47,378 nt of DNA, taken from positions 1 to 47,378 of the forward strand of contig JAFNAB010000009.1 in assembly GCA_017859955.1 (NCBI GenBank), written 5' to 3'. This document shows positions 10,492 through 18,596 of the stretch, piece after piece (the first letter of the stretch is position 1; every line of letters begins with the position of its first letter). The position numbers were made by a program, and so were the translations under genes. This stretch comes from Holophagaceae bacterium (GTDB lineage: Bacteria > Acidobacteriota > Holophagae > Holophagales > Holophagaceae). The notes below the pieces were generated by a model, which did no database searches, was not told the DNA's origin, and was given only the letters and a program-made list of their open reading frames with translations.

Positions 10492-10827
10492 TCACCCCAT
10501 TCCCGGCGAAACGAAATGACGGTAGCACTCCTTGCAGATCCAGGTCGTGCCACCGATGCAGGGCCCCATGCCCACCTCAGGATCCTCAGAAACACCGATT
10601 GACCACCAGCAGATCCTGCAGTGGGCATGTTCATCGGCAGTGACGAACATCCTCAGCTCCCAGTTCTGCGCGGCACACCATTTAATTTCTTCTATTAGGT
10701 CCTGGCGTTCCCATACCTGCCCATGAATAAGAATGGTTGTCTGCACCGTGCCCCCCGAAGACGATTGGGACCGGGCGCTACCAAGAGAGAGGTTGCCCGA
10801 GAAGGTCATACTGAATAGATATGACAT
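10492..10827 (-). CDS. Small protein with two CxxC pairs
   Basis: Up to 111 residues. The C-terminal half carries HCRICWW near residue 70 and WICKECYRHF near residue 98, two CxxC knuckles that could bind one zinc ion. The N-terminal 27 residues are Ser-rich and lack a good ribosome site, and the start is only 18 bases from the divergent gene at 10846. A GTG at 10746, giving an 84-residue protein, may be the true start. Function unknown; the size and zinc site would suit a DNA- or protein-binding adaptor or an immunity protein, but nothing in the context proves this. Confidence 0.5.
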   Translation of the reverse strand: MSYLFSMTFSGNLSLGSARSQSSSGGTVQTTILIHGQVWERQDLIEEIKWCAAQNWELRMFVTADEHAHCRICWWSIGVSEDPEVGMGPCIGGTTWICKECYRHFVSPGMG

Positions 10828-10845
10828 TACGACAGGAGCTGAGGA

Positions 10846-11841
10846 TTGAGAGTGCCCGTATTCGTCTTAATCGCCGCGTTGTTGGCAGGAACGGCTGTGC
10901 ATGCCCAGTCATGGACTCCCTGGCAAGTTGCAGCGACCTTGACCAAGGATCAAGATGGGTTCAGATCGTTCCAGTGCTTTAAGGGCAAGGATTCGACGGG
11001 TGCTGCCTGGCAGATCAACTGGGCCCCCCCGGGTGTTTTCGTATCTTCTCCGGATGGGCAGCGAAAGAACCTCCCCAAGGCGTTCCCAGTCGAAGCGCAC
11101 CCCGAAGGTGGCATGACGGTTAGCAAGGCAGGCGTTGAATGCTGGGCAACCCAGGGATGGGAGTGTTTGAGGATTCTCATCGATACAGGTCGGAACGGCA
11201 TAGGCCTGGATTACTTCATCCTGATCACGATCGACCACCGCAGCAAAGACTGGGCAGTGTGCAGTGGAAGGATCACCGACGAGAGCATCGAGGGACCCGA
11301 CCTTCACGGTGACGACCTGATCGTCCGTTGGAGTGATGAAGAGGAGGAGCGACCGCTCAGAACGAACCATGAGTGGCACTGCACCAGAACCCAAGGGGGA
11401 ATCCTCACCAGCAAACCACCCGTGACCTACCAGTTTGAATACGGTTACCCCCACTGGTTCCGGTTCTGGTCCGATACACGATCGCCGGACCCTGACGAAG
11501 CGGAACAGGCAGGATGGAGCAGCGTTTCCTGGAAAATCGCCACCGCAGACCAGGGGGGTGGAACCGCTTTTGCATCAGGAACAGCGGTCCCCAAGAAGCC
11601 CGGAAAACAGGTCTGGCAGAAGGGAACAGGTCCGGACATCTGGTTCCCGGAGACAGGAACCGTCAATTTCCAATGGGCACAGGAGGTGGAAGTCAGGAGA
11701 CGCTCTGTCCCAGTCGAAAAGGTGTCCGCAAGAACCGCCGCAGAGCTGGCATCCACCGGAGAGTGGAACCTCATCATCAAGCGGGACGCTGACGGCACCT
11801 ACCTCGGGACAATGCTAATTCCCCAGAGCGTAAAGCAGTGA
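10846..11841 (+). CDS. Exported protein of unknown function
   Basis: 331 residues from a TTG at 10846; a GTG at 10852 is almost as good because GAGG at 10841-10844 is better spaced from it. A signal peptide (VFVLIAALLAGTAVHAQ) ends near residue 21. The mature part is Trp-rich, with two cysteines close together (ECWATQGWECLRI) near residues 105-115 that may form a disulphide. It ends with KRDADGTYLGTMLI, typical of small beta-sheet outer-surface proteins. No family is recognised. It runs toward the right attachment repeat, 63 bases away. Confidence 0.55.
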   Translation: MRVPVFVLIAALLAGTAVHAQSWTPWQVAATLTKDQDGFRSFQCFKGKDSTGAAWQINWAPPGVFVSSPDGQRKNLPKAFPVEAHPEGGMTVSKAGVECWATQGWECLRILIDTGRNGIGLDYFILITIDHRSKDWAVCSGRITDESIEGPDLHGDDLIVRWSDEEEERPLRTNHEWHCTRTQGGILTSKPPVTYQFEYGYPHWFRFWSDTRSPDPDEAEQAGWSSVSWKIATADQGGGTAFASGTAVPKKPGKQVWQKGTGPDIWFPETGTVNFQWAQEVEVRRRSVPVEKVSARTAAELASTGEWNLIIKRDADGTYLGTMLIPQSVKQ

Positions 11842-11904
11842 AAGACCCGGGCAAGGCAAGCCGCCCAGGTCCATTGAGATCGTCTCCAGCATCTATCCCG
11901 CAGC

Positions 11905-11945
11905 AAGCGAAAGGCCCTCAGTTCAAATCCGGAAAGCGGCTCCAG
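11905..11945 (+). repeat. Right attachment repeat: 3' fragment of tRNA-Thr
   Basis: It matches 8074-8114 in 38 of 41 positions and includes the T-arm and GGCTCCA end, but has no acceptor or D-arm upstream. It is a leftover of integration, not a tRNA gene. Confidence 0.8.
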
Positions 11946-12114
11946 TATTAAGCCTCGATAGCGAATGCCAACGGGGCTTTCTGGTATCAGATCAGGCAAT
12001 CAAGGCTCCCCCTGAGCCCAGCCAAATCACTCAGTCCATGGGTCACTTGCTGCGGACTCCGAGTGTTCCGGAGCATCCTGCGGCGGTGCGGCTTGGATGG
12101 TGCCCAGCTTCGTT

Positions 12115-14598
12115 TTATCGCCGCTCCGGCGCCTCGGCCTTGAGGGGATCTTCGGGCCAGAGGTGGCGGGGGTAGCGGCGGGAGAGCTGGGGCCGAAGCT
12201 CCTGGTAGGCCCGCTGCCAGAAGCCCGCCAGGTCCTTGGTGACCTGGACCGCCCGGAAGTTGGGGGCCAGGAGGTGCAGGACCAGGGGCACGGAGCCACC
12301 GGCCACCCGGGGGCCTTCATTCATCCCCAGGAAGTCCTGGAGGCGGGATTCGATCCAGGGGGCCTCGCCGCCGTAGTTCACCTTCACGCGCCGTTTGGGG
12401 AGCGCAACTGTCTCTGGAGCCCAGGAATCCAGGAGCTTGGCCCCTTCAGTCCCCAGCAGTTCCTTGGCGGCCCAGGCCCAGTTCACCCCCTGAAGCTCCT
12501 TCAGGGTGCCGCAGCCCAGGCAGCCCTTGGCCAGCAGGCTGTGGCGCAACTCCGCCCCCTGGGACAGAGCCAGATCCGTGCGCACCCGGCCCAGGAAGGC
12601 CAGGCGATCGAGCAGGGCGTCCAGGCCCTCCAGGGGCAGATCCTGGGCTGCCCGGGCCAGGACTTCGGCGGTCCGGGGGTCATCGGCCTCGGCCCGCCGG
12701 CGGGACTCGTCCACACAGAGATCCTCGTACCAAAGACTGGAGCGCCGCTCCACCCGCCCCTGATCGGGGTTCCAGGCGAAGTCCAGGCGGTCCTGAAGGC
12801 GCTCCGGGAAGGCCTCCAGCAGCCACTCGGGCTCGATGCTGGACGCGGCGCGCACCAGCACCTCCCGCCCCGTGCCCCGGATCACTTCGTCAGCCTCCAG
12901 GGCCAGAATCCACTCGGCGCGACGAACCCGGCTCCCGGGGTCCAGCCTGGCCCCGGTGCCCCCCACCAGGGCGAAGGTGCCCGATCCCCCGGCCCGGGCC
13001 ACCCGGTCCGGGTAGGCCTGCAGCAGGGCCAACAGAAGACGTTCCTCCCCATCGGCGGGGCCTCCCTCGCTGTGATGGCCCCCCAGGGCCTTGAAGGCCA
13101 GGTGGGCCTGCCGCACGGCACCCGAATCCAGCCCCGCCGCTCGGCAGGCCCCGGGGGCGAAGCGGGCCGCCTCGGCCTCCCGGAAGGCATCGAGACGGGG
13201 CCAGAGATCAGAGGCCAGGGCATGCCCACCCTGACGGCGCTCCAGACTGCCCCGGGCGCTGAGGTCTCCGGTCTCAAGCAGGGCCGCCGCGAGGCGCGCC
13301 AGCTCCGGAATCCCCGCATCCTCGCCCGCCAGCACCAGCCGGGCCAGGCGGGGGTGCAGGGGCAGGCGGGCCATGCGTCGCCCCAGGTCCGTGAGGCGGC
13401 CGTCCTCCAGGGCCCCCAGGCGCAGCAACAGCTGTTCCGCAGCATCCAGGGCCGCCACGGGGGGCGCCTCGAACCAGGGCATGGCGAGGGGGTCAACCAC
13501 CCCGGCACCATGGAGGCCCAGCAGGGTATCGGCCCAGTCGCTCCGCAGCATCTCCGGGGGGTCAAAAGCTGGACGGACCCGGAAATCGGCCTCGGTGAAA
13601 AGGCGGAGGCAGAGCCCCGGCCCCTGGCGACCGGCCCGGCCCGCCCGCTGGATGCAACGGGCCTGGCTGATGCGTGCTGTGCGCAGGCTGGAAAGACCGG
13701 ACCAGACGGAATGCTGGGCCTCCCGGCCCAGCCCCGAATCCACCACGGTCCGCACTCCGTCCAGGGTCACGGAACTCTCGGCCACATTGGTGGAGAAGAT
13801 CACCTTGGGTTCCCGGGAGGGAGTCACCGCCGCCTGCTGAGCCTCGAAGGAAAGGCTGCCGTGGAGAGGCAGGAGCTTGAGGCCGCGCCGCCGCCCCAGG
13901 TCCTCGCAGGCCCCCAGGCAGGCCCGGATCTCCGCGGCCCCCGGCAGGAATACCAGGGTATGGCCCGGACCCTCCAGGCGCTCCAGGGTCTCGGCCACTC
14001 TCAGGGCCAAGGGGCGATCATCCTGGCGATCGGCGTAGCGCAGCTCCACGGGGTGGGCGCGTCCCCCGCTGCTGAGGACCTCCGCCCCCAGGTAGGCCGC
14101 CACGGGCTCGGCATCCAGGGTGGCGCTCATCACCACCAGGCGCAGGCCGGGCCTGCGGGCCTGGAGAGCCTTCAGGAGGGCCAGGGCGACATCCGTCTGG
14201 AGGTGCCGTTCGTGGAACTCATCCAGGATCACGATACCGATGCCCTTGAGTTCCGGATCCTCCTGGAAGCGCCGTAGCAGCAGTCCTTCAGTCACGAAGC
14301 GCACCCGGGTCGCCGCCGAGACCCGGTGTTCGAAGCGCACCGCGTATCCCACCCGCTGGCCCGGCTCCTCTCCCAGCTCCTCAGCCACCCGGGCCGCCGC
14401 CAATCGTGCCGCCAGCCGCCTGGGCTCCAGCACCCAGCACTCCTGGTCCTTCAGCAGCCCCGAATCCAGGAGGGCTCGGGGCACCCGGGTGGTCTTGCCG
14501 GCCCCGGGCTCGGCGGTGAGGACCAGATCCCGCCCGGCACGGACCACTTCGATGATCCTGGGCAGAAGGGGGTCAATGGGAAGGGAGGTCAAAGACAT
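12115..14598 (-). CDS. hrpB: ATP-dependent RNA helicase HrpB
   Basis: 827 residues, close to the 809 of the E. coli protein. HrpB is a DEAH-box RNA helicase of unclear physiological role. Visible in order: Walker A AEPGAGKTT near residue 30, DEFHER (DEAH-box variant) near 120, the SAT motif VVMSATLDAE, motif VI region QRAGRAGRQGPG near residue 325, then the helicase-associated domain and the HrpB C-terminal domain (NPDQGRVERRSSLWYEDL). The start at 14598 is chosen because the conserved TSLPIDPLLPRI begins there; an in-frame ATG at 14634 adds 12 proline-rich residues. It stands alone, convergent with the tRNA island and divergent from the kinase at 14765. Confidence 0.92.
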   Translation of the reverse strand: MSLTSLPIDPLLPRIIEVVRAGRDLVLTAEPGAGKTTRVPRALLDSGLLKDQECWVLEPRRLAARLAAARVAEELGEEPGQRVGYAVRFEHRVSAATRVRFVTEGLLLRRFQEDPELKGIGIVILDEFHERHLQTDVALALLKALQARRPGLRLVVMSATLDAEPVAAYLGAEVLSSGGRAHPVELRYADRQDDRPLALRVAETLERLEGPGHTLVFLPGAAEIRACLGACEDLGRRRGLKLLPLHGSLSFEAQQAAVTPSREPKVIFSTNVAESSVTLDGVRTVVDSGLGREAQHSVWSGLSSLRTARISQARCIQRAGRAGRQGPGLCLRLFTEADFRVRPAFDPPEMLRSDWADTLLGLHGAGVVDPLAMPWFEAPPVAALDAAEQLLLRLGALEDGRLTDLGRRMARLPLHPRLARLVLAGEDAGIPELARLAAALLETGDLSARGSLERRQGGHALASDLWPRLDAFREAEAARFAPGACRAAGLDSGAVRQAHLAFKALGGHHSEGGPADGEERLLLALLQAYPDRVARAGGSGTFALVGGTGARLDPGSRVRRAEWILALEADEVIRGTGREVLVRAASSIEPEWLLEAFPERLQDRLDFAWNPDQGRVERRSSLWYEDLCVDESRRRAEADDPRTAEVLARAAQDLPLEGLDALLDRLAFLGRVRTDLALSQGAELRHSLLAKGCLGCGTLKELQGVNWAWAAKELLGTEGAKLLDSWAPETVALPKRRVKVNYGGEAPWIESRLQDFLGMNEGPRVAGGSVPLVLHLLAPNFRAVQVTKDLAGFWQRAYQELRPQLSRRYPRHLWPEDPLKAEAPERR

Positions 14599-14764
14599 CG
14601 GACCAGGATCGCATGGGAGCGGGGGCGAGGGCACAGACGCGATGGGATCAAGGGGGAACGCGGAGCAAGCAGACGGGCCCTCCTTTCATGCCAGAGAGCG
14701 CATACCTGTGGGTAAAGTTCTGGGATGAAGGTATAGTGCAGGCACTCTCTCAAGCAGGCCTTGC

Positions 14765-15913
14765 ATGTCCCAGCGCTCAGCCCCCTGCTCCAATCAACTG
14801 TCGCCCCCCCGCTCGACCCCCGAGGAGTTGGGCGAGCTGGCCTTGCATTGCCTCCAGAGCCCCATTCTGGAAGCCGTACTCTCCTCGCTGCAGGGACGGG
14901 CCCTGATCCTGGATCGGAATCGGCAGACCATCGCCGCCAACCAGGAGTTGCTGGAGGCCATGGGTCTCATCAGCTGCACCCCCCTCCTCGGCAGGCGACC
15001 GGGGGAGGTCTTCGGGTGCGTACGGGTGCCTTTCGGCCACGATGGCTGCGGCACCAGCCCGGCCTGTGCCCAGTGCGGCGCCCTCCTGGCGATCCTGGCC
15101 AGTCAAGCCCAGGAGGCTCCCGCCAAGGGGGAATGCCTCATGATGGTCCTGAATCATGGGAAGCAAGAGGCCCACGAGTTCGCGGTCCGGGCCGCGCCCC
15201 TGGAGCTTGAGGGAAACCCCCTGGTTGTGTTCGTGATCCAGGACATCAGCCCTCAGAAGCGCTTGGAGACCCTGGAGAGGGTCTTCTTCCACGACATGGC
15301 GAACACCCTGCAGGGACTTCGCCTGCGATCCGAACTGCTCTGCAAGGCGGATCCGGAGCATCGCCCGGCCATCCAGCAGATAACCGGGCTCTGCGAGATG
15401 CTGGATGCGGATATCACGCACCACCGCCTGCTCCTGGAGGCCGAGCGGGGAGCCTTGAAGCCCCAGATGAAGGATCTGGACGCCCAGACCGTGCTGGATT
15501 CCCTGGCGCAGTTCTTCCAGCTGCATCCCGCAGCCAGGGACAAGCGCCTCACCATCGTTCAGGCTGACCCTTCGGTGCGCTTCCGATCGGATCACTCGCT
15601 CCTCTTCCGGGTTCTGACCAACGCGGTGTTGAACGCCCTGGAGGCCTCCCCACCCGAAGGGGAGGTGCGGACCTGGTTCGGCAGGCAGAACACCCGCCCT
15701 GCCTTTTCCATCCACAATGCCGGAGCCATCCCGGAAGGCATCCAGCGCCAGATCTTCCAGCGCTCCTTCAGCACCAAGGCCTCCCAGGGGCGGGGCCTGG
15801 GGACTTACAGCATGAAGCTCCTGGGTGAGGATTACCTGGGCGGGACCTGGCAGCTCTCCTCCAACCCCGCCGAAGGCACGACGTTCACCCTGGCCCTACC
15901 CCCTCATGATTGA
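14765..15913 (+). CDS. Soluble PAS histidine kinase with Cys-rich sensor
   Basis: 382 residues without membrane segments. The N-terminal PAS-like domain (about 30-155) contains a cysteine cluster: the segment GCGTSPACAQCGA near residues 95-110, with a further Cys about ten residues before, which could bind a metal, haem or Fe-S cofactor. The H-box is VFFHDMANTLQ, with phospho-acceptor H176. The HATPase part has an N-box (TNAVLNALEAS) and GRGLGTYSMK as the G2 box; the G1 motif DxGxG is replaced by HNAGAIP, still compatible with ATP binding in this HPK subgroup. No partner regulator is adjacent. The last 29 bases overlap the convergent amidotransferase gene. Confidence 0.75.
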   Translation: MSQRSAPCSNQLSPPRSTPEELGELALHCLQSPILEAVLSSLQGRALILDRNRQTIAANQELLEAMGLISCTPLLGRRPGEVFGCVRVPFGHDGCGTSPACAQCGALLAILASQAQEAPAKGECLMMVLNHGKQEAHEFAVRAAPLELEGNPLVVFVIQDISPQKRLETLERVFFHDMANTLQGLRLRSELLCKADPEHRPAIQQITGLCEMLDADITHHRLLLEAERGALKPQMKDLDAQTVLDSLAQFFQLHPAARDKRLTIVQADPSVRFRSDHSLLFRVLTNAVLNALEASPPEGEVRTWFGRQNTRPAFSIHNAGAIPEGIQRQIFQRSFSTKASQGRGLGTYSMKLLGEDYLGGTWQLSSNPAEGTTFTLALPPHD

Positions 15914-16640
15914 TGGCGGAGGCCCCGACCCGCTCGACGAAGCTCCGGAACAGGTTCAGGGCGGCCCTGCCCGCTTCACCGGAAAGGCCCACCAGATTCT
16001 CGGGATGCCACTGCACTCCCACGGCGAACCGCTCGGGGTCCAGGGACTCCACCGCTTCCACCAGGGCACCTTCGACGTCCCGGGTTCCCGGATGCCAGGC
16101 CACGGCCTTCAGCCCAGGCGCGATGCGGCGCACGGCTTGATGGTGGCGGCTGTTCACCTCGGGGTCGAGGCTCCCCAGAAGCCCGGCCAGGGCCGAGCCC
16201 GGTTCCACGGCCACCGTGTGGGCCAACTCGGGCTGCTCCGGCGTGCCCCGCTGGTGTAAGGTCGCCTCAACCCCGAAGCGGCTCGGGATGTCCTGGTGCA
16301 GACTCCCACCCAGGGCCACATTGAGCACCTGCGCACCACGGCAGACGCCCAGAATAGGAATGTGGCGCTGCCAGGCCTCCCGCACCAGGGGGAGTTCCAG
16401 GGCATCCCGCCCTTCGTCCAGCTCCACCGTCCCGTGAACCGGCTCCGCGGGATCCCAGTGGCGGGGGTGGATATCTGCCCCACCCAGGAGCAGGAGCCCT
16501 GAATAGCCCTCCAGGGAGGGCACGGGATCGCCGGGGGACACCAAATCTACGGCGCCCACCCAGCCCCCGGCGCGGAGGGCCGCGACATAATGCTTGTGGG
16601 CACTTTCCTTGTTTCTGCAGGTCAGAAGGATGCTTGACAC
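15885..16640 (-). CDS. Class-I glutamine amidotransferase (peptidase C26, PuuD-like)
   Basis: 251 residues beginning with GTG at 16640. The fold and catalytic triad of C26 gamma-glutamyl hydrolases are visible: GLLLLGGADIHPRHW near residues 48-62, the nucleophile in LGVCRGAQVLN near 97-107, and WHPE near 215 with the catalytic His/Glu. PuuD relatives cleave gamma-glutamyl-GABA in putrescine breakdown; other members act in different gamma-glutamyl pathways. No putrescine genes are nearby, so the substrate is open. It diverges from ssb, whose ATG is 95 bases away. Confidence 0.8.
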   Translation of the reverse strand: MSSILLTCRNKESAHKHYVAALRAGGWVGAVDLVSPGDPVPSLEGYSGLLLLGGADIHPRHWDPAEPVHGTVELDEGRDALELPLVREAWQRHIPILGVCRGAQVLNVALGGSLHQDIPSRFGVEATLHQRGTPEQPELAHTVAVEPGSALAGLLGSLDPEVNSRHHQAVRRIAPGLKAVAWHPGTRDVEGALVEAVESLDPERFAVGVQWHPENLVGLSGEAGRAALNLFRSFVERVGASAINHEGVGPG

Positions 16641-16734
16641 GTTTCCCCCTCAGGGCATCATGTCAAACTACCATCAGCTCAGCGAGCCCAGGACGGAACG
16701 AGGAGCTATTCCCACCTTTGCCCGGAGGCAACAC

Positions 16735-17202
16735 ATGTTTAACTCATTGAACAAGGTCACCCTTATCGGGAAGACGAGCTTCAAGTTCCCCCCCGAGTTC
16801 AAGGTCACGCCCTCCGGGACGCCCATCCTGCGCTTCTCCATGGCCACCACCGAGGTCACCAAGGACAAGGAAGGCAACAAGAAGAAGAACACCGAGTACC
16901 ACCGCATCGTGATCTGGGGCAAGCTGGCCGAGCTGGGCGAGCGCTTCATCAAGATGGACACCCTCGTCTACATCGAGGGCAAGCTCCGCACCAACCAGTA
17001 CACGGACCAGAGCGGCAAGGAGGTCAAGAACACCGAGATCGTCGCCCACGACTTCGTGATCCTGGACTCCACCCCCTTCGGCGAGCGGGGCCAGGGCGGC
17101 GCCGCCCCCTCCGACTACCGGAGCAGCAGCCCTGCCCGGGAATACGAGCCCGGCCCCGCAGCCGGCCAGTCCGGTGGCTACGACGACGACATCCCCTTCT
17201 AA
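16735..17202 (+). CDS. ssb: Single-stranded DNA-binding protein
   Basis: 155 residues. The OB-fold occupies residues 1-110 (NKVTLIG at the start, RFSMAT, YHRIVIWGKLAE), followed by a Gly/Pro/Ser-rich linker and the acidic tip DDDIPF that recruits RecO, PriA, exonuclease I and other partners. The ATG at 16735 follows GGAGG with seven bases between; the frame runs upstream to 16594, but that part is not conserved. SSB coats ssDNA in replication and repair. It is the last core gene before the large accessory region, which begins within about 130 bases. Confidence 0.95.
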   Translation: MFNSLNKVTLIGKTSFKFPPEFKVTPSGTPILRFSMATTEVTKDKEGNKKKNTEYHRIVIWGKLAELGERFIKMDTLVYIEGKLRTNQYTDQSGKEVKNTEIVAHDFVILDSTPFGERGQGGAAPSDYRSSSPAREYEPGPAAGQSGGYDDDIPF

Positions 17203-17333
17203 AATATACTTGGCCAATGAGTGTAAATTTTTCAGGGAATCGCCTTCGTTTTAGGCAATTCACCTCTTGACAGCCAGAACCCCGAGCGTAACATCCCCGG
17301 CAGTAAGTCGTGTACTGCTGGGGAGTGTTAATT
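17203..17333. other. Junction between ssb and the accessory region
   Basis: AT-rich at first (17203-17260), then the leader of the recombinase operon. The 19 bases at 17221-17239 match 41723-41741 in 16 positions in the same orientation and may be one boundary of the large element. GGGGAG at 17320-17325 is the ribosome site that decides the TTG start at 17334. Confidence 0.4.
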
Positions 17334-18596
17334 TTGGACGACATCAAGATCAGGCTGATTGTGCTGGAGGGCGGAGAGCGGCTCCCCCTCCTGGTGGGGC
17401 AGAACGGGCTTCCCCTGTTCCACCCAGCGGTCTGGATGTTAACCATGCGCCGGGCTGTCAATCTTGCTAGCGCCACATTGAAGCAAGACCTGCACGCACT
17501 GAAAGTCCTATATAGCTGGAGCCTCCAAACAGGCAAGGACATCGAGGGCAGGATGCTTGCCGGAGAATTCCTTACTGCCACCGAGTGCGCAGCTCTAGTC
17601 GATGCGATAAAGCAGCCCATGAGTGCAATGGACAGCGCTCCTATGTCCTCAGCCAAGGCCAAGCCCATCCGTCTCAATAACATTGAGTCCAACCGAATGC
17701 GCCAAAAGGTGTGCGGCGCCCGTATCGGAACCCCAACAGCAGCACTTCGCCTACGCACCATCATCCAATATCTCAAATGGCTTGCAGACGAAGGAAGAAA
17801 CAGCTTGCCCATGAAGGAGGCCGAGGCTCGGACAAGGGCACGTGACGAGATGCTGGCCGGGCTGACGGCTAGGCTCCCAAGGATTGGAAACAAGAGCCTT
17901 TTAGGCAAGCGAGAAGCCCCTCCCCCGGAGGCCATTGAGACACTACTGCGAATCGTCGAGTTGGACTCTGTAGAAAATCCATGGATGGATTTGGGATTGC
18001 GGGTTCGGAACCGCCTTCTTATTTACCTGCTGTTCGGACTGGGAGTCCGTCGCGGAGAACTGCTGGGCATCAGGGTCGATCGCATCGATTTCCAAGGGAA
18101 CCGTTTGCTGATCGCCCGTTACCCAGATGACCCAGTGGACCCAAGGAAGTACCAACCCCTTACCAAGACCCGCGATCGGTGGCTCCCTTTGAAGGATCGC
18201 CTAGTCTCGATGGTCCAGGAGTACGTGACCCACGTGCGGTCGAAGTTACCGATGGCCAAAAAACACCCATATCTCTTCGTATCCCACCGTGACGGGGCAC
18301 CCCTGGCAATCATCTCCGTCAACAAGCTTTTCACTTCACTGCGAAGTAAGTTCAAAGAGCTGCCAGAGGACCTAACCCCACACCTCCTCCGGCACGCATG
18401 GAACGACGCGTTCAGCCGCTTGGCCGACTCTTTGGGGCTTGACTCTGCCCGAGAAAGGCAACTGAGAGCGGAGGTGATGGGTTGGGAACCAACATCTAAC
18501 TCTCCTGAGTTTTATTCGCGTCGACACACCCGAAATGCAGCCGAAAAGCTATCTCTCCAGCACCAGGAGAGCCTGTTCATGGAAAACCCAAAATGA
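17334..18596 (+). CDS. Tyrosine recombinase, first of three
   Basis: 420 residues from a TTG at 17334 preceded by GGGGAG at eight bases; an upstream in-frame GTG at 17310 has no ribosome site. The C-terminal half is a phage-integrase catalytic domain: GVRRGEL at 237-243 with the first catalytic arginine, KTRDRWLPL with the beta-strand lysine, HLLRHAW at 350-356 giving the HxxR pair, and the nucleophile Y394 in FYSRRH. The N-terminal half is helical and should be the core-binding domain. Tyrosine recombinases cut and rejoin DNA through a 3'-phosphotyrosine link. Its stop overlaps the next start by four bases (ATGA). Confidence 0.85.
   Translation: MDDIKIRLIVLEGGERLPLLVGQNGLPLFHPAVWMLTMRRAVNLASATLKQDLHALKVLYSWSLQTGKDIEGRMLAGEFLTATECAALVDAIKQPMSAMDSAPMSSAKAKPIRLNNIESNRMRQKVCGARIGTPTAALRLRTIIQYLKWLADEGRNSLPMKEAEARTRARDEMLAGLTARLPRIGNKSLLGKREAPPPEAIETLLRIVELDSVENPWMDLGLRVRNRLLIYLLFGLGVRRGELLGIRVDRIDFQGNRLLIARYPDDPVDPRKYQPLTKTRDRWLPLKDRLVSMVQEYVTHVRSKLPMAKKHPYLFVSHRDGAPLAIISVNKLFTSLRSKFKELPEDLTPHLLRHAWNDAFSRLADSLGLDSARERQLRAEVMGWEPTSNSPEFYSRRHTRNAAEKLSLQHQESLFMENPK

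Larger units (their letters stand above)
8074..11945. mobile_element. Small genomic island in tRNA-Thr, without integrase
   Basis: About 3.9 kb bounded by direct repeats of the tRNA-Thr 3' end. It holds four genes of unknown function, three of them coding for exported proteins, and no recognisable integrase. It is therefore a decayed island, or an element mobilised by an integrase elsewhere. Flanking genes nusB and hrpB are ordinary core genes. Confidence 0.65.

Noticed and set aside
11905-11945. A second tRNA-Thr gene
   Set aside because: Only the 3' part is present; there is no D-arm or 5' acceptor strand upstream.
12097-14277. 726-codon open frame on the plus strand across hrpB
   Set aside because: It is exactly antisense to hrpB, low in complexity (Gly, Pro, Gln, Arg) and has no domain; such frames are common in GC-rich DNA.
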